Assembly (NCBI GenBank): GCA_002425885.1
Contig: DINC01000119.1
Span: forward strand, 1,536-18,022
Direction of reading: 5' to 3'
From: Spirochaetia bacterium UBA5550
Lineage (GTDB): Bacteria; Spirochaetota; UBA4802; UBA5550
Length of the DNA stretch: 16,487 nucleotides
Shown here: one piece after another, positions 7,058-14,163 of the stretch
Layout of the letters: each line of letters opens with the position of its first letter
How positions within the stretch are numbered: the first letter of the stretch is position 1
Made by a program: the position numbers and the translations under genes
The notes under the pieces: generated by a model
What the model was told of the DNA's origin: nothing
What the model saw: the letters and a program-made list of their open reading frames with translations, nothing else
Database searches by the model: none

Positions 7058-8356
7058 ATGGAACAGTTTTTTCAGCTCTCAAAAAACAAAACGGACGTAA
7101 GGACAGAAATACTTGCGGGTATAACAACATTTCTCGCAATGATGTATGTAATAGTGGTAAACCCTGCAATACTTAAAGACGCAGGTATGTCATTCAGCGC
7201 GGTTCTTACTGCAACAGTAATGGTTTCAGCATTCAGCAGTATTGCAATGGGAATTTACGCAAAGACGCCAATAGCCCTGGCGCCGGGTATGGGGATTAAT
7301 GCCTTTTTTACATACGGAATAGTCATAGGCATGGGAGTATCCTGGGAAATAGCTCTCGGCGCTGTGTTCTGGTCAGGTGTAGTATTTATTCTTCTTTCTG
7401 TTTTTAACATAAGGACATATATAGTTCATGCAATTCCGAAACAGCTACGGTACGCAGTTGCAGCCGGAATCGGTCTTTTCATCACACTCATAGGGCTTAA
7501 ACAGTCCGGTTTTATAGCACCTAACCCTGCAACCATGGTGGGATTCGGAGGGTTCAATGCTGTGACAATTACTTTTGTTATAGGGTTGGCCGTAACCGCT
7601 GTTCTCATAGTGAAGAACAGGAAGGGTGCAATGGTTATAGGGATAGTCCTTACAACTCTCATAGCGATCCCTGTCGGAAGATATTGGGGCGGAGATGTCC
7701 CGCAGGTGGTATACAGGGGGATTTTTTCAGCACCCGATTTCAGCCTCCTCTTTAAGCTTGATCTTATCGGCTCCCTTAAACTGGCTCTGGTGCCTGTTAT
7801 ATTCACTCTTCTTTTTACTGATATGTTTGACAGTATCTCTACATTTATAGGTGTGGCAGAGGCAGCTGACCTTCTTGATGAGGATGGTGAACCGAAAAAC
7901 GTGAAGGAGTGTCTCATTGTGGATTCAATATCAACAACAATCTCAGGTCTTTTCGGCACAAGTTCAGGAACAAGTTATATAGAGTCTGCGGCAGGCGTTG
8001 AACAGGGGGGAAGAAGCGGACTTACAGCAGTTGTGGCCGGTCTCCTCTTTATTCCGTTTATGTTCTTTTCTCCCCTTCTTTCTGTTGTACCGGCAGTGGC
8101 CACGGCCCCTATTCTGGTTCTGGTTGGTGCTTTCATGATGAAGCCGGTTGCAAAGATCAACTGGGATTCCATGGATGACGCTATCCCGGCATTCCTCTCT
8201 ATAATACTTATCCCGATGACATATTCTATTACACAGGGGATTGTGTGGGGATTTCTCAGCTGGACTGTTATTAAGCTGCTTGAAGGTAAAAGGGGGGATC
8301 TCTCTCTAACCCTGATTATTATAGACATACTGGCGATTATGGCCCTTGTGATATAA
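7058..8356 (+). CDS. NCS2-family (AzgA/PbuG-type) purine permease
   Basis: 432 aa, typical for the AzgA-like branch of the nucleobase-cation symporters (guanine/hypoxanthine/adenine:H+ symport). It opens with the family N-terminus (FFQLSKNKTDVRTEILAGITTFLAMMYVI). It carries the GMGINAFFTYG motif at about 77-87 in the first core repeat and the substrate-site segment FGTSSGTSYIESAAGVEQGG from F299 with E309 in the second. A dozen or more hydrophobic segments are visible, fitting the 14-TM NCS2 fold in the inner membrane. The ATG at 7058 is preceded by an AGGA about three bases away. It appears monocistronic, with its own terminator immediately downstream. The exact base specificity (adenine versus guanine/hypoxanthine) cannot be assigned from sequence alone. 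Confidence 0.93.
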   Translation: MEQFFQLSKNKTDVRTEILAGITTFLAMMYVIVVNPAILKDAGMSFSAVLTATVMVSAFSSIAMGIYAKTPIALAPGMGINAFFTYGIVIGMGVSWEIALGAVFWSGVVFILLSVFNIRTYIVHAIPKQLRYAVAAGIGLFITLIGLKQSGFIAPNPATMVGFGGFNAVTITFVIGLAVTAVLIVKNRKGAMVIGIVLTTLIAIPVGRYWGGDVPQVVYRGIFSAPDFSLLFKLDLIGSLKLALVPVIFTLLFTDMFDSISTFIGVAEAADLLDEDGEPKNVKECLIVDSISTTISGLFGTSSGTSYIESAAGVEQGGRSGLTAVVAGLLFIPFMFFSPLLSVVPAVATAPILVLVGAFMMKPVAKINWDSMDDAIPAFLSIILIPMTYSITQGIVWGFLSWTVIKLLEGKRGDLSLTLIIIDILAIMALVI

Positions 8357-8362
8357 AAGCAG

Positions 8363-8390
8363 ATAAAGCCCGCATTTCAGCGGGCTTTAT
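8363..8390 (+). terminator. Rho-independent terminator of the purine permease gene
   Basis: A perfect 11-bp stem, ATAAAGCCCGC at 8363-8373 and GCGGGCTTTAT at 8380-8390, has a 6-base loop. It starts seven bases after the permease stop. The U-rich 3' arm is short (CTTTATT), so termination may rely on the strong GC stem. Confidence 0.8.
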
Positions 8391-8428
8391 TGCCGGGAAT
8401 CCTGCTGCCATTAGCCGTTCCCGGTAAT
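8389..8428. repeat. Second hairpin directly after the permease terminator
   Basis: ATTGCCGGGAA (8389-8399) pairs with TTCCCGGTAAT (8418-8428) with a single G-U style mismatch and an 18-base loop. Its left arm shares two bases with the 3' arm of the preceding terminator. No T-tract follows, so it may be an RNA-stabilising hairpin or a second weak terminator. Confidence 0.45.
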
Positions 8429-8467
8429 AAAAATTATAGTCTGAATTAATGTAGAGTCGTTACCGCT

Positions 8468-8497
8468 TTTAACGGAATAAAAAAATAAACTTATAAA
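8468..8497 (+). promoter_or_regulatory. Possible promoter for dxs
   Basis: TTTAAC (8468-8473) and TATAAA (8492-8497) are separated by 18 bases, 38 to 47 bases ahead of the two candidate dxs starts. A TTGACA also occurs at 8498-8503 but has no matching -10 at normal spacing. The assignment is weak. Confidence 0.25.
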
Positions 8498-8534
8498 TTG
8501 ACAATTTTCAGGTTATACCTGAGTCTGTTCTGCG

Positions 8535-10445
8535 GTGAAAAATATGCTTTTAAATAAGATTAATTACCCCTCAGATTTGAAAAAACTCTCGGTAAAAGAG
8601 ATGGGGGAGCTGGCGGAGGAGATTCGTCAATTCATGCTTGATGTAATATCCGAGCGTGGGGGGCACCTTGCCTCATCTCTCGGTGTTGTTGAGCTTACTA
8701 TAGCTCTTCATTATGTTTTCAATACACCCGTTGATAAGATAATCTGGGACGTGGGGCACCAGTCATACTCCCACAAGATCCTCACGGGCCGTAAAGATCA
8801 GTTCAATACAATCCGCAAGCATGGCGGTTTAAGCGGATTCCCGAAACGGAATGAATCTCCATATGATACCTATGATGTGGGGCACAGCAGCACAAGTATC
8901 TCTCTTGCTACAGGTGAAGCTGCGGGGAGAGACCTGAACGGAGATAAATACAAAATAGTTGCAATAATAGGGGACGGATCTCTAACAGCAGGTATGGCCT
9001 TTGAAGGACTCAATCACCTGGGGCATATAGGTAAAGATGTAATAGTAATTCTGAATGACAATGAGCATTCAATATCTGAAAATGTGGGCGCCCTTTCATC
9101 CTATATGACTGAGATGAGAGCCGGTTTCTTTTATAACAGGTTCCGTAAAAAGTCGATGCAGTTAATAAAGGGTCTCCCGGTAATAGGTAAGCCGCTGTTT
9201 AATTTTATTTTCAGGGCATTCACATCGTTTAAAACTTTCATAACTCCGGGACAGCTTTTCGAGAGTCTCGGGCTCCGTTATTTCGGCCCGGTTGACGGGC
9301 ATAATATTAATGACCTTATAAAGATCCTGGACAGGGTAAAGGATATAAATTCCGGTCCGAAAATTGTGCATGTTCTCACAAAGAAGGGGAGAGGTTTTGT
9401 CCCTGCTGAGGATGACCCCTGCAGTTTTCACGGAACCGGCCCCTTTGACAGGGATACAGGGTCTAAAAAAACCGGTGCAGGGGCTGAATCTTACTCCTCT
9501 GTTGTAGGCAGAACTCTTGCGTCAATAGCAAAAAAGGACAGCAAGGTTGTTGCTGTTACTGCTGCGATGAAGGAGGGTACAGGACTTGCTGAATTCGAAA
9601 AGGTCGCTCCCCAAAGACTCTTTGATGTGGGTATTGCCGAGCAGCATGCTGTGACATTTTCTGCTGCTATGGCTTCAACAGGATTAAAACCCTTTGTTCC
9701 GATATATTCAACTTTTTACCAGAGGGCTTATGACCAGGTGATACACGATGTGGCCATTATGAATCTCCCTGTGCGGTTCCTTATAGACAGGGCAGGTATT
9801 GTGGGGGATGATGGAGAGACACATCATGGTCTATTCGATATCTCTATGTTCCGTGCAGTCCCTAATATCGAATTATTCGCTCCGTCAAACGGAGAGGAGC
9901 TTCGCGATCTCCTTTACTACGCATGGCAGAAGAATGACGGCCCTGTTGCAATCAGGTATCCAAGGGGGAGTTCCGGCTCTGTTAATCTCAATGTTGATGA
10001 ATGCAATGAATTTAAGCCGGGCAAAATTAAACTCCTTACAAAAGGGAACGATGCTGCCATTATAGCAGTGGGAGACATGGTTAGCATTGCGCTTGAAACC
10101 GCGGCTCTTTTGAAAAAGAGAGGCCTTGGTGTCACTGTTGTTAACCTTCTGTCTATTAAACCTCTCGATATAAATGGCCTTTCAAAGGTAATTGAAAGAT
10201 GCGGACGTTTTATCACTCTTGAGAATGGCTTTGCAAATGGGGGTGCTGATGAATATATCTATTCACTTCTTGAGCCCGGGTTATGCGGTAAAAGAATTTC
10301 TGCAGGGGCATTCCCCGAAAAGTTTATTCACCACGGCACAGCCATGGAGCTTTTCAGCGATTGCGGTATGGATTCTGCATCACTGGCGGATAAGATACAA
10401 TCGGCTTGTTCGGGCAAGAAAAGGGTGAAAAAAACGAAGGCCTGA
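8535..10445 (+). CDS. dxs: 1-deoxy-D-xylulose-5-phosphate synthase
   Basis: 636 aa from the GTG at 8535, or 633 aa from ATG at 8544. The ATG is preferred: GGTGA (8534-8538) lies five bases before it, while the GTG has no Shine-Dalgarno and the family usually begins M-x-L-L-x-x-I-N. The enzyme condenses pyruvate and glyceraldehyde-3-phosphate with TPP to make DXP, the entry step of the MEP isoprenoid pathway and a precursor for thiamine and pyridoxal. It is cytosolic and homodimeric. Visible motifs: WDVGHQSYSHKIL, the TPP motif beginning GDGSLTAGM at about 146 and ending NDN, the catalytic glutamate in AEQHAV at about 369, and the transketolase C-terminal domain. No other isoprenoid gene is adjacent. 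The TGA stop lies in the loop of the downstream terminator. Confidence 0.96.
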   Translation: MKNMLLNKINYPSDLKKLSVKEMGELAEEIRQFMLDVISERGGHLASSLGVVELTIALHYVFNTPVDKIIWDVGHQSYSHKILTGRKDQFNTIRKHGGLSGFPKRNESPYDTYDVGHSSTSISLATGEAAGRDLNGDKYKIVAIIGDGSLTAGMAFEGLNHLGHIGKDVIVILNDNEHSISENVGALSSYMTEMRAGFFYNRFRKKSMQLIKGLPVIGKPLFNFIFRAFTSFKTFITPGQLFESLGLRYFGPVDGHNINDLIKILDRVKDINSGPKIVHVLTKKGRGFVPAEDDPCSFHGTGPFDRDTGSKKTGAGAESYSSVVGRTLASIAKKDSKVVAVTAAMKEGTGLAEFEKVAPQRLFDVGIAEQHAVTFSAAMASTGLKPFVPIYSTFYQRAYDQVIHDVAIMNLPVRFLIDRAGIVGDDGETHHGLFDISMFRAVPNIELFAPSNGEELRDLLYYAWQKNDGPVAIRYPRGSSGSVNLNVDECNEFKPGKIKLLTKGNDAAIIAVGDMVSIALETAALLKKRGLGVTVVNLLSIKPLDINGLSKVIERCGRFITLENGFANGGADEYIYSLLEPGLCGKRISAGAFPEKFIHHGTAMELFSDCGMDSASLADKIQSACSGKKRVKKTKA

Positions 10446-10460
10446 GGGCCTTCGTTTTTT
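10429..10460. terminator. Bidirectional terminator between dxs and the Fe-S protein gene
   Basis: AAAAAACGAAGGCC (10429-10442) and GGCCTTCGTTTTTT (10447-10460) form a perfect 14-bp stem with a 4-base loop, TGAG. On both strands a U-tract ends the 3' arm, so it can stop dxs transcripts (+) and transcripts of the leftward gene ending at 10467 (-). The dxs stop codon TGA is in the loop, so the 5' arm is coding. Confidence 0.92.
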
Positions 10461-10466
10461 ATCTAC

Positions 10467-11429
10467 TTATAATTCCAGGTTAAGCCCTGTAAAATAATCC
10501 TTTATATCATTCTTCAGTTCTTTTTTCAGTTTAATGTCAATTGCCGAAGCAGGGCAGACATTTTTGCAGAGTCCGCATCCGAAACACTGGTCATCAATGA
10601 CAGCTTTATCCCCGTCAGACTTAATCGCATGCTGCGGGCACACCTCGATACATTTGCCGCAGTTAATACAGTTGTCATTAACTTCAGCCATCCAGCCAAG
10701 AGATTTAAATCTCCCCCTTACATCGCGTGTTGAATTCTTCGTTACATGAAGAGCAGTACAGCAGCATGGACAGCAGAAGCAGAACTCAAGGAACTTCTCC
10801 ATATGTTCATTCTGTATCCCCCATATATACTGTTCAACCTCAACCCATAAGCTCTGCCCCACAAGGCCCAGTTCTGCCGCCCTGTCGATCTTAGCCTCAG
10901 CCTCTGAAGCGGAAATCGTGTGAGCTACTCCGTTCTTCACAAGTCCTTTTGCACCTTCACCGAGGAATATACATCCGAAATCAACGGGATAGTCTTTGCA
11001 TCCTTTATTTGTACGGCATATACATGAGTCAAATGATGCAAGGTATGAAGCTTCGCGCACTGATTTCTTCATCATATCAATGGGTAATACCGTGCCCTGT
11101 CCCTTTTCTGTAAGGTCCACGTTGAGATTGACGACAACTCCCTGTGTGAATCTCTTTTTGTATGGGCTGAACATCATTACGCCTTTGTAAATACTCCCGA
11201 TGACAGGATACCTTGTAAGTCTGGCGCCGCTAATTATAACCTTAAATACTTTGGAGTATGTTTTCCATGTAGATGGCCGTACTATTATTAATCTTTTTAA
11301 TGCGTTTTCAATACCAAGACCGTTACCTTTAGGTTTAAATTTTGTGCCGGGATTGAATTTTTCATTATTAATATTCATTATATAACCTGCCGTATTAAAC
11401 TTCAGCACGGCATTGAATCCGGAGTTCAT
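10467..11429 (-). CDS. Cys-rich double-[4Fe-4S] ferredoxin-type protein
   Basis: Up to 320 aa with 18 cysteines in three groups. C-terminal ferredoxin motifs are C254-x2-C257-x2-C260-x3-C264 (CINCGKCIEVCP) and C282-x2-C285-x2-C288-x3-C292 (CFGCGLCKNVCP), an 8Fe bacterial-ferredoxin domain. Upstream are two less usual groups: C136-x-C138-R-x4-C144 with C153 (SCICRTNKGCKDYP, then GCIFLG), and a dense cluster C217, C219, C220, C222, C223, C224 (FCFCCPCCCTALH). No membrane segment or signal peptide is seen, so it is probably cytosolic. The likely start is the ATG at 11378 (residue 18), which has AGGT about eight bases upstream. The longer start at 11429 lacks a Shine-Dalgarno, and its first codons overlap a strong hairpin. 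It is the last gene of the TetR-divergent cluster and probably transfers electrons for the flavoprotein. The partner and reaction are unknown. Confidence 0.85.
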   Translation of the reverse strand: MNSGFNAVLKFNTAGYIMNINNEKFNPGTKFKPKGNGLGIENALKRLIIVRPSTWKTYSKVFKVIISGARLTRYPVIGSIYKGVMMFSPYKKRFTQGVVVNLNVDLTEKGQGTVLPIDMMKKSVREASYLASFDSCICRTNKGCKDYPVDFGCIFLGEGAKGLVKNGVAHTISASEAEAKIDRAAELGLVGQSLWVEVEQYIWGIQNEHMEKFLEFCFCCPCCCTALHVTKNSTRDVRGRFKSLGWMAEVNDNCINCGKCIEVCPQHAIKSDGDKAVIDDQCFGCGLCKNVCPASAIDIKLKKELKNDIKDYFTGLNLEL

Positions 11430-11437
11430 GCCGTGCT
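11404..11437 (-). terminator. Hairpin between SRPBCC gene and Fe-S gene (terminator or attenuator)
   Basis: AGCACGGCAT (11404-11413) and ATGCCGTGCT (11428-11437) are perfect 10-bp inverted repeats with a 14-base loop. On the minus strand the hairpin forms nine bases after the SRPBCC stop and is followed by GAAGTTTAATAC, which is only mildly U-rich. It may partially terminate or process the cluster transcript before the Fe-S gene, and it argues against translation starting at 11429. Confidence 0.5.
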
Positions 11438-11445
11438 TTAAGTAT

Positions 11446-12162
11446 TTATTTTTTTACATTCCCCTCTGTATCGACACGCCCTTCGGAACATGCCTTGATT
11501 ATCTCCATCTGCTTTGTTGTCATGAAGATTGATGGCACACCAAGGAAGAGCTTCACATATCCCCTTGTAATAAAGTTATCTGGAGAAAAGTAGTTGTGGC
11601 ACCGCTGTATAAGTTTTGTCTTCCCGCCGGGAAGCTCAACAAGGACAAAGTTCCATGTCCATGCAAATTCTCCGAATGGAATTGCATTAAGAGCAAAAGC
11701 ATCAGTCTTATTGACCGGAGGCCTTCTTGAGTCAGAGAGCATTGTGAAATATTTATCCTTCACAACTTCCATAACTTCTGAACCGATACCCCACTGGTGG
11801 TAGTTCATCCATTCACCTGCTTTAAATTCCTGCCATTCAGGTTTTATGACGTAGGTATTACGGATATCAAAAGTGAATACTCTCTCAAGAAGTTCGAAGC
11901 TGTAGAAGCCCCCCTCTTTCTGCCCCATTTGTGCAAGCCATGGCCAGACTTTTGCCGGCGGTGCATCAATGATGATCTCTTTTGTGAAGACAAGTATCTG
12001 ATCATCCTTCGCAAGGAGGTTGTCGCCAGGCAACGGCATGTTTTCTGTTTCCTGTGATGCCATATAGTGCATCCCGTAGTTGATGAGTGAATTAAGTACA
12101 ACAAGTCCGATAACCGCACATGCAGCCAGAACTATTAGTGTAATTTTATGTTTTCGTTTCAT
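11446..12162 (-). CDS. Membrane-anchored SRPBCC (START-like) family protein
   Basis: 238 aa. Residues about 7-27 (ITLIVLAACAVIGLVVLN) form one N-terminal transmembrane anchor after a basic MKRKHK, leaving the remainder outside the cytoplasm by the positive-inside rule. The soluble part begins with IIIDAPPAKVWPWLAQMGQ and GGFYSFELLERV, a pattern typical of SRPBCC/polyketide-cyclase-like proteins that bind hydrophobic ligands in a helix-grip fold. It ends with a conserved-looking TWNFVLVELPGGKTKLIQR and a long C-terminal helix. Start: ATG with AAGGAGAT nine bases upstream, an excellent Shine-Dalgarno. It lies 20 bases after the flavoprotein stop in the same operon. The ligand is unknown; a lipid or aromatic is likely from the fold. 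Enzymatic activity cannot be inferred. Confidence 0.82.
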   Translation of the reverse strand: MKRKHKITLIVLAACAVIGLVVLNSLINYGMHYMASQETENMPLPGDNLLAKDDQILVFTKEIIIDAPPAKVWPWLAQMGQKEGGFYSFELLERVFTFDIRNTYVIKPEWQEFKAGEWMNYHQWGIGSEVMEVVKDKYFTMLSDSRRPPVNKTDAFALNAIPFGEFAWTWNFVLVELPGGKTKLIQRCHNYFSPDNFITRGYVKLFLGVPSIFMTTKQMEIIKACSEGRVDTEGNVKK

Positions 12163-12182
12163 ATCTTATTATCTCCTTATTA

Positions 12183-13355
12183 TTATTTAACAGATTTCAG
12201 TATCTGGTTAGCTGCATATATGCCGGAAATCGCAGCGGGTTCCATTCCGAGACCGTTGTGGTCACCTGCCATCCAGAGATTCGGGGCCAGATCCTGATCC
12301 AGAACTATATTCGGGTTTGTAAAGAGAGCTTTAGGCCAGAATACTTTCTCCACAACTTCATAATGGCCGAAGTATTTCCCCATATCGATTTCTTTCTCTG
12401 TAAAAACCTCATACTGACCGTCACTGCGCCTGCGTGTGAATATGATCGGTATTGTATCGCCGAAGATATGGACAATATGTTTTCTGTATCGTTCCTTCAT
12501 CTCACCGCGGATTAAATAGGCGTAGAGTATTGATGCATTGCGTATTCTGGGGAGCTTCACAACCGGGCTTACTATTTTAGCTGTTACGTCAGCGGGTGTA
12601 GCGAGTACCACATTCTTTGCATCGTATGTATTCCCTGATGCTGTATCCACTGCATATGTCCCGTCTGAATTTTTTCGCACAGAAGTAACGGTGTCGAACT
12701 GGACATTGCCGGTTCCGCTATTCAGTCTTGCTGTCATAGCATCTTCGTCAAACCTGAAAATTTTAAGTTCACTGACAAGTCCCTGTACGCAGTTAAGATA
12801 ATCAAGTGCAGAAAGGGTATTTATCTTTGAACCTGTACAGCCATGAGCGAATAATGAAACCAGATCGTCAGCTATACCCTGGATTTTTATTTTTTTAATA
12901 AACTGGTCAGCTGTCATGTAGAAGAGTTCCTCCAGGAAGGGATTCTTCTTCAGGGCATCTTTTACCTGCATGTTCTCACAGTCTTTCTTGAATTTTGTGT
13001 ATTTAGGAATAAACTTCATGCGCATAAAGAGAAAAAATTTTAAAAGCTGGTATCCATGACTCAAAGTTCTTTTGCTCAGGGCAGAGAACTGTGTTTTTTC
13101 GTCAGGATGGCAGCAGGCTGCAGTAAGTGACGGAATAACTTTTCCATCGTCTTTGAGTATTTTTTTCATGTGAGTATAAGTACCGAAAAAGAACACAGCA
13201 CCGAAATTAGTGTTGAGGTCTTTACGGTCCATGATCCTGCCCCCCATGCGGTCAGTAATTAACGTATACGGCCTGTTTGCTTCCTGCAGTTTGATTGCAC
13301 AATACATGCCGGCTGCTCCTCCGCCGATAATAATTGTTTCATGATTATTCTTCAT
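12183..13355 (-). CDS. FAD-dependent oxidoreductase (flavin amine oxidase/protoporphyrinogen-oxidase-like)
   Basis: 390 aa. An N-terminal Rossmann FAD site is at 7-21 (TIIIGGGAAGMYCAI, glycines 11-13 and 16), followed by the GGRI segment at about 38-41 typical of flavin amine oxidase/desaturase-like flavoproteins. The C-terminal FAD-closing block reads LWMAGDHNGLGMEPAAISGIYAANQI. There is no signal peptide or membrane helix, though the basic aromatic stretch near residues 105-120 (LLKFFLFMRMKFIPK) could contact membrane. It is the first gene of the leftward cluster, with ATG preceded by GGAGT eight bases away. The family spans amine oxidases, carotenoid/phytoene desaturases and HemG/HemY-type enzymes; none of these specific activities can be claimed. 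The neighbours suggest oxidation or reduction of a hydrophobic compound. Confidence 0.82.
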   Translation of the reverse strand: MKNNHETIIIGGGAAGMYCAIKLQEANRPYTLITDRMGGRIMDRKDLNTNFGAVFFFGTYTHMKKILKDDGKVIPSLTAACCHPDEKTQFSALSKRTLSHGYQLLKFFLFMRMKFIPKYTKFKKDCENMQVKDALKKNPFLEELFYMTADQFIKKIKIQGIADDLVSLFAHGCTGSKINTLSALDYLNCVQGLVSELKIFRFDEDAMTARLNSGTGNVQFDTVTSVRKNSDGTYAVDTASGNTYDAKNVVLATPADVTAKIVSPVVKLPRIRNASILYAYLIRGEMKERYRKHIVHIFGDTIPIIFTRRRSDGQYEVFTEKEIDMGKYFGHYEVVEKVFWPKALFTNPNIVLDQDLAPNLWMAGDHNGLGMEPAAISGIYAANQILKSVK

Positions 13356-13558
13356 TTTTTTACTCCAAAAATTTTGTTCTTTGCACCTGCGTTCTCATAA
13401 AAGCGTCCGCATAGACTGAATAACTTGCTTGACGGCAGTTGTGTCAATTGGCAAAATATTGAGAGATTTTTATGATACAGTTATTAAAAATTTGTATTAT
13501 TATTTATAAAGAACTATTGCATACATTTAATGAAACAGATCTGCGGAATATGTAACAA
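13356..13558. promoter_or_regulatory. Divergent regulatory region between flavoprotein operon and tetR
   Basis: 203 bases shared by two divergent genes. It contains two candidate operator-like inverted repeats: TTGAC-N9-GTCAA at 13429-13447, extended by TTGC/GCAA outside, and ATACA-N13-TGTAT at 13475-13497. It also holds the palindrome CAGATCTG at 13536-13543. TetR regulators encoded divergently usually repress the facing operon from such sites. Which repeat is real cannot be decided here. Confidence 0.5.
13419..13447 (-). promoter_or_regulatory. Possible promoter of the flavoprotein operon overlapping a candidate operator
   Basis: On the minus strand a perfect TTGACA (13447-13442) is followed 17 bases later by GTTATT (13424-13419), a half-matching -10. 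The -35 is one arm of the TTGAC-N9-GTCAA repeat, a logical place for a TetR repressor. On the plus strand the other arm also reads TTGAC(G), so both divergent promoters might share this site. Confidence 0.3.
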
Positions 13559-14161
13559 ATGATAACAATTGAAGAGATAAATACCGAGAAGGAGAGGGAC
13601 CTCCGGATAAAGAGATCCCGCGGCCTTATATATGATGCCCTTGTAAGGCTACTTGAAGATATGGAATATAAAGATATAACCATTAAGGACATTACAGGAG
13701 AAGCAGCGGTTTCACGTCCCACATTCTACAGGCTTTACCAGAATAAAGATGAGATTCTACTTAAATACCTGGATGAAATTTTTGAGGAGTTCTTTTCAAG
13801 CATTCTCGATAATCTCCGGAAGGAGAGAAATCATGATGTTTTAGGGAGAGGGCTGTTCAATAAGTGGAAGGACAACAGGGATTTCTTTGTTGCCCTGAAA
13901 AAAGCGGATTTACTGTTTAAAGTAATGGAACGCTTTGTAGATTATTCAGCCCTTTTTCAGGAGCAGATTAAACGTAAAGATAGCAAAAAGAATACTCACT
14001 TCCGCAGGTACCTGGCAAACTGCTGCGGCGGCGGAATTTTTATGATGCTTTACAGCTGGTTTCAGGATGACCTGAATCCGGGAGCAAGCGATATAGGTGA
14101 AGTGCTCGGCAGATTCTATAAGTATATATTTGAAGAAACAAAGTATTATGATGAGAGATAG
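13559..14161 (+). CDS. TetR/AcrR-family transcriptional regulator
   Basis: 200 aa, typical TetR length. The N-terminal DNA-binding domain is at about 18-68: helix LIYDALVRLLEDMEYKDITI, then the helix-turn-helix ITGEAAVSRPTFYRLYQNKDEILLKYL. The C-terminal ligand domain is divergent, ends in an aromatic/hydrophobic helix (GGGIFMMLYSWFQDDLNPG), and matches a TetR_C-type pattern often seen in Firmicutes-like regulators. The ATG at 13559 is the only start before the HTH because an upstream in-frame ATG is followed by a stop; the Shine-Dalgarno is weak (GGA about 12 bases away). It diverges from the flavoprotein-SRPBCC-FeS operon and likely represses it in the absence of a hydrophobic ligand. Its end is 2 bases from the end of the convergent chemotaxis-receptor gene. 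Confidence 0.9.
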   Translation: MITIEEINTEKERDLRIKRSRGLIYDALVRLLEDMEYKDITIKDITGEAAVSRPTFYRLYQNKDEILLKYLDEIFEEFFSSILDNLRKERNHDVLGRGLFNKWKDNRDFFVALKKADLLFKVMERFVDYSALFQEQIKRKDSKKNTHFRRYLANCCGGGIFMMLYSWFQDDLNPGASDIGEVLGRFYKYIFEETKYYDER

Positions 14162-14163
14162 TG

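Noticed and set aside
6958..7176. 72-codon open frame just before and overlapping the permease start
   Set aside because: Asn/Gly-rich, no Shine-Dalgarno, overlaps the permease out of frame. A leader peptide cannot be excluded but nothing supports it.
7426..7959. 177-codon open frame on the minus strand inside the purine permease
   Set aside because: Antisense shadow of the NCS2 gene; Thr/Arg/Pro-rich composition without motifs.
8498..8518. TTGACA (8498) with TTATAC (8513) as a dxs promoter
   Set aside because: Spacing is only 9 bases, far too short for a sigma-70 promoter.
8535..8543. GTG at 8535 as the dxs start
   Set aside because: No Shine-Dalgarno upstream, whereas ATG at 8544 has GGTGA at good spacing and gives the usual family N-terminus. 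The longer coordinate is kept as the outer limit only.
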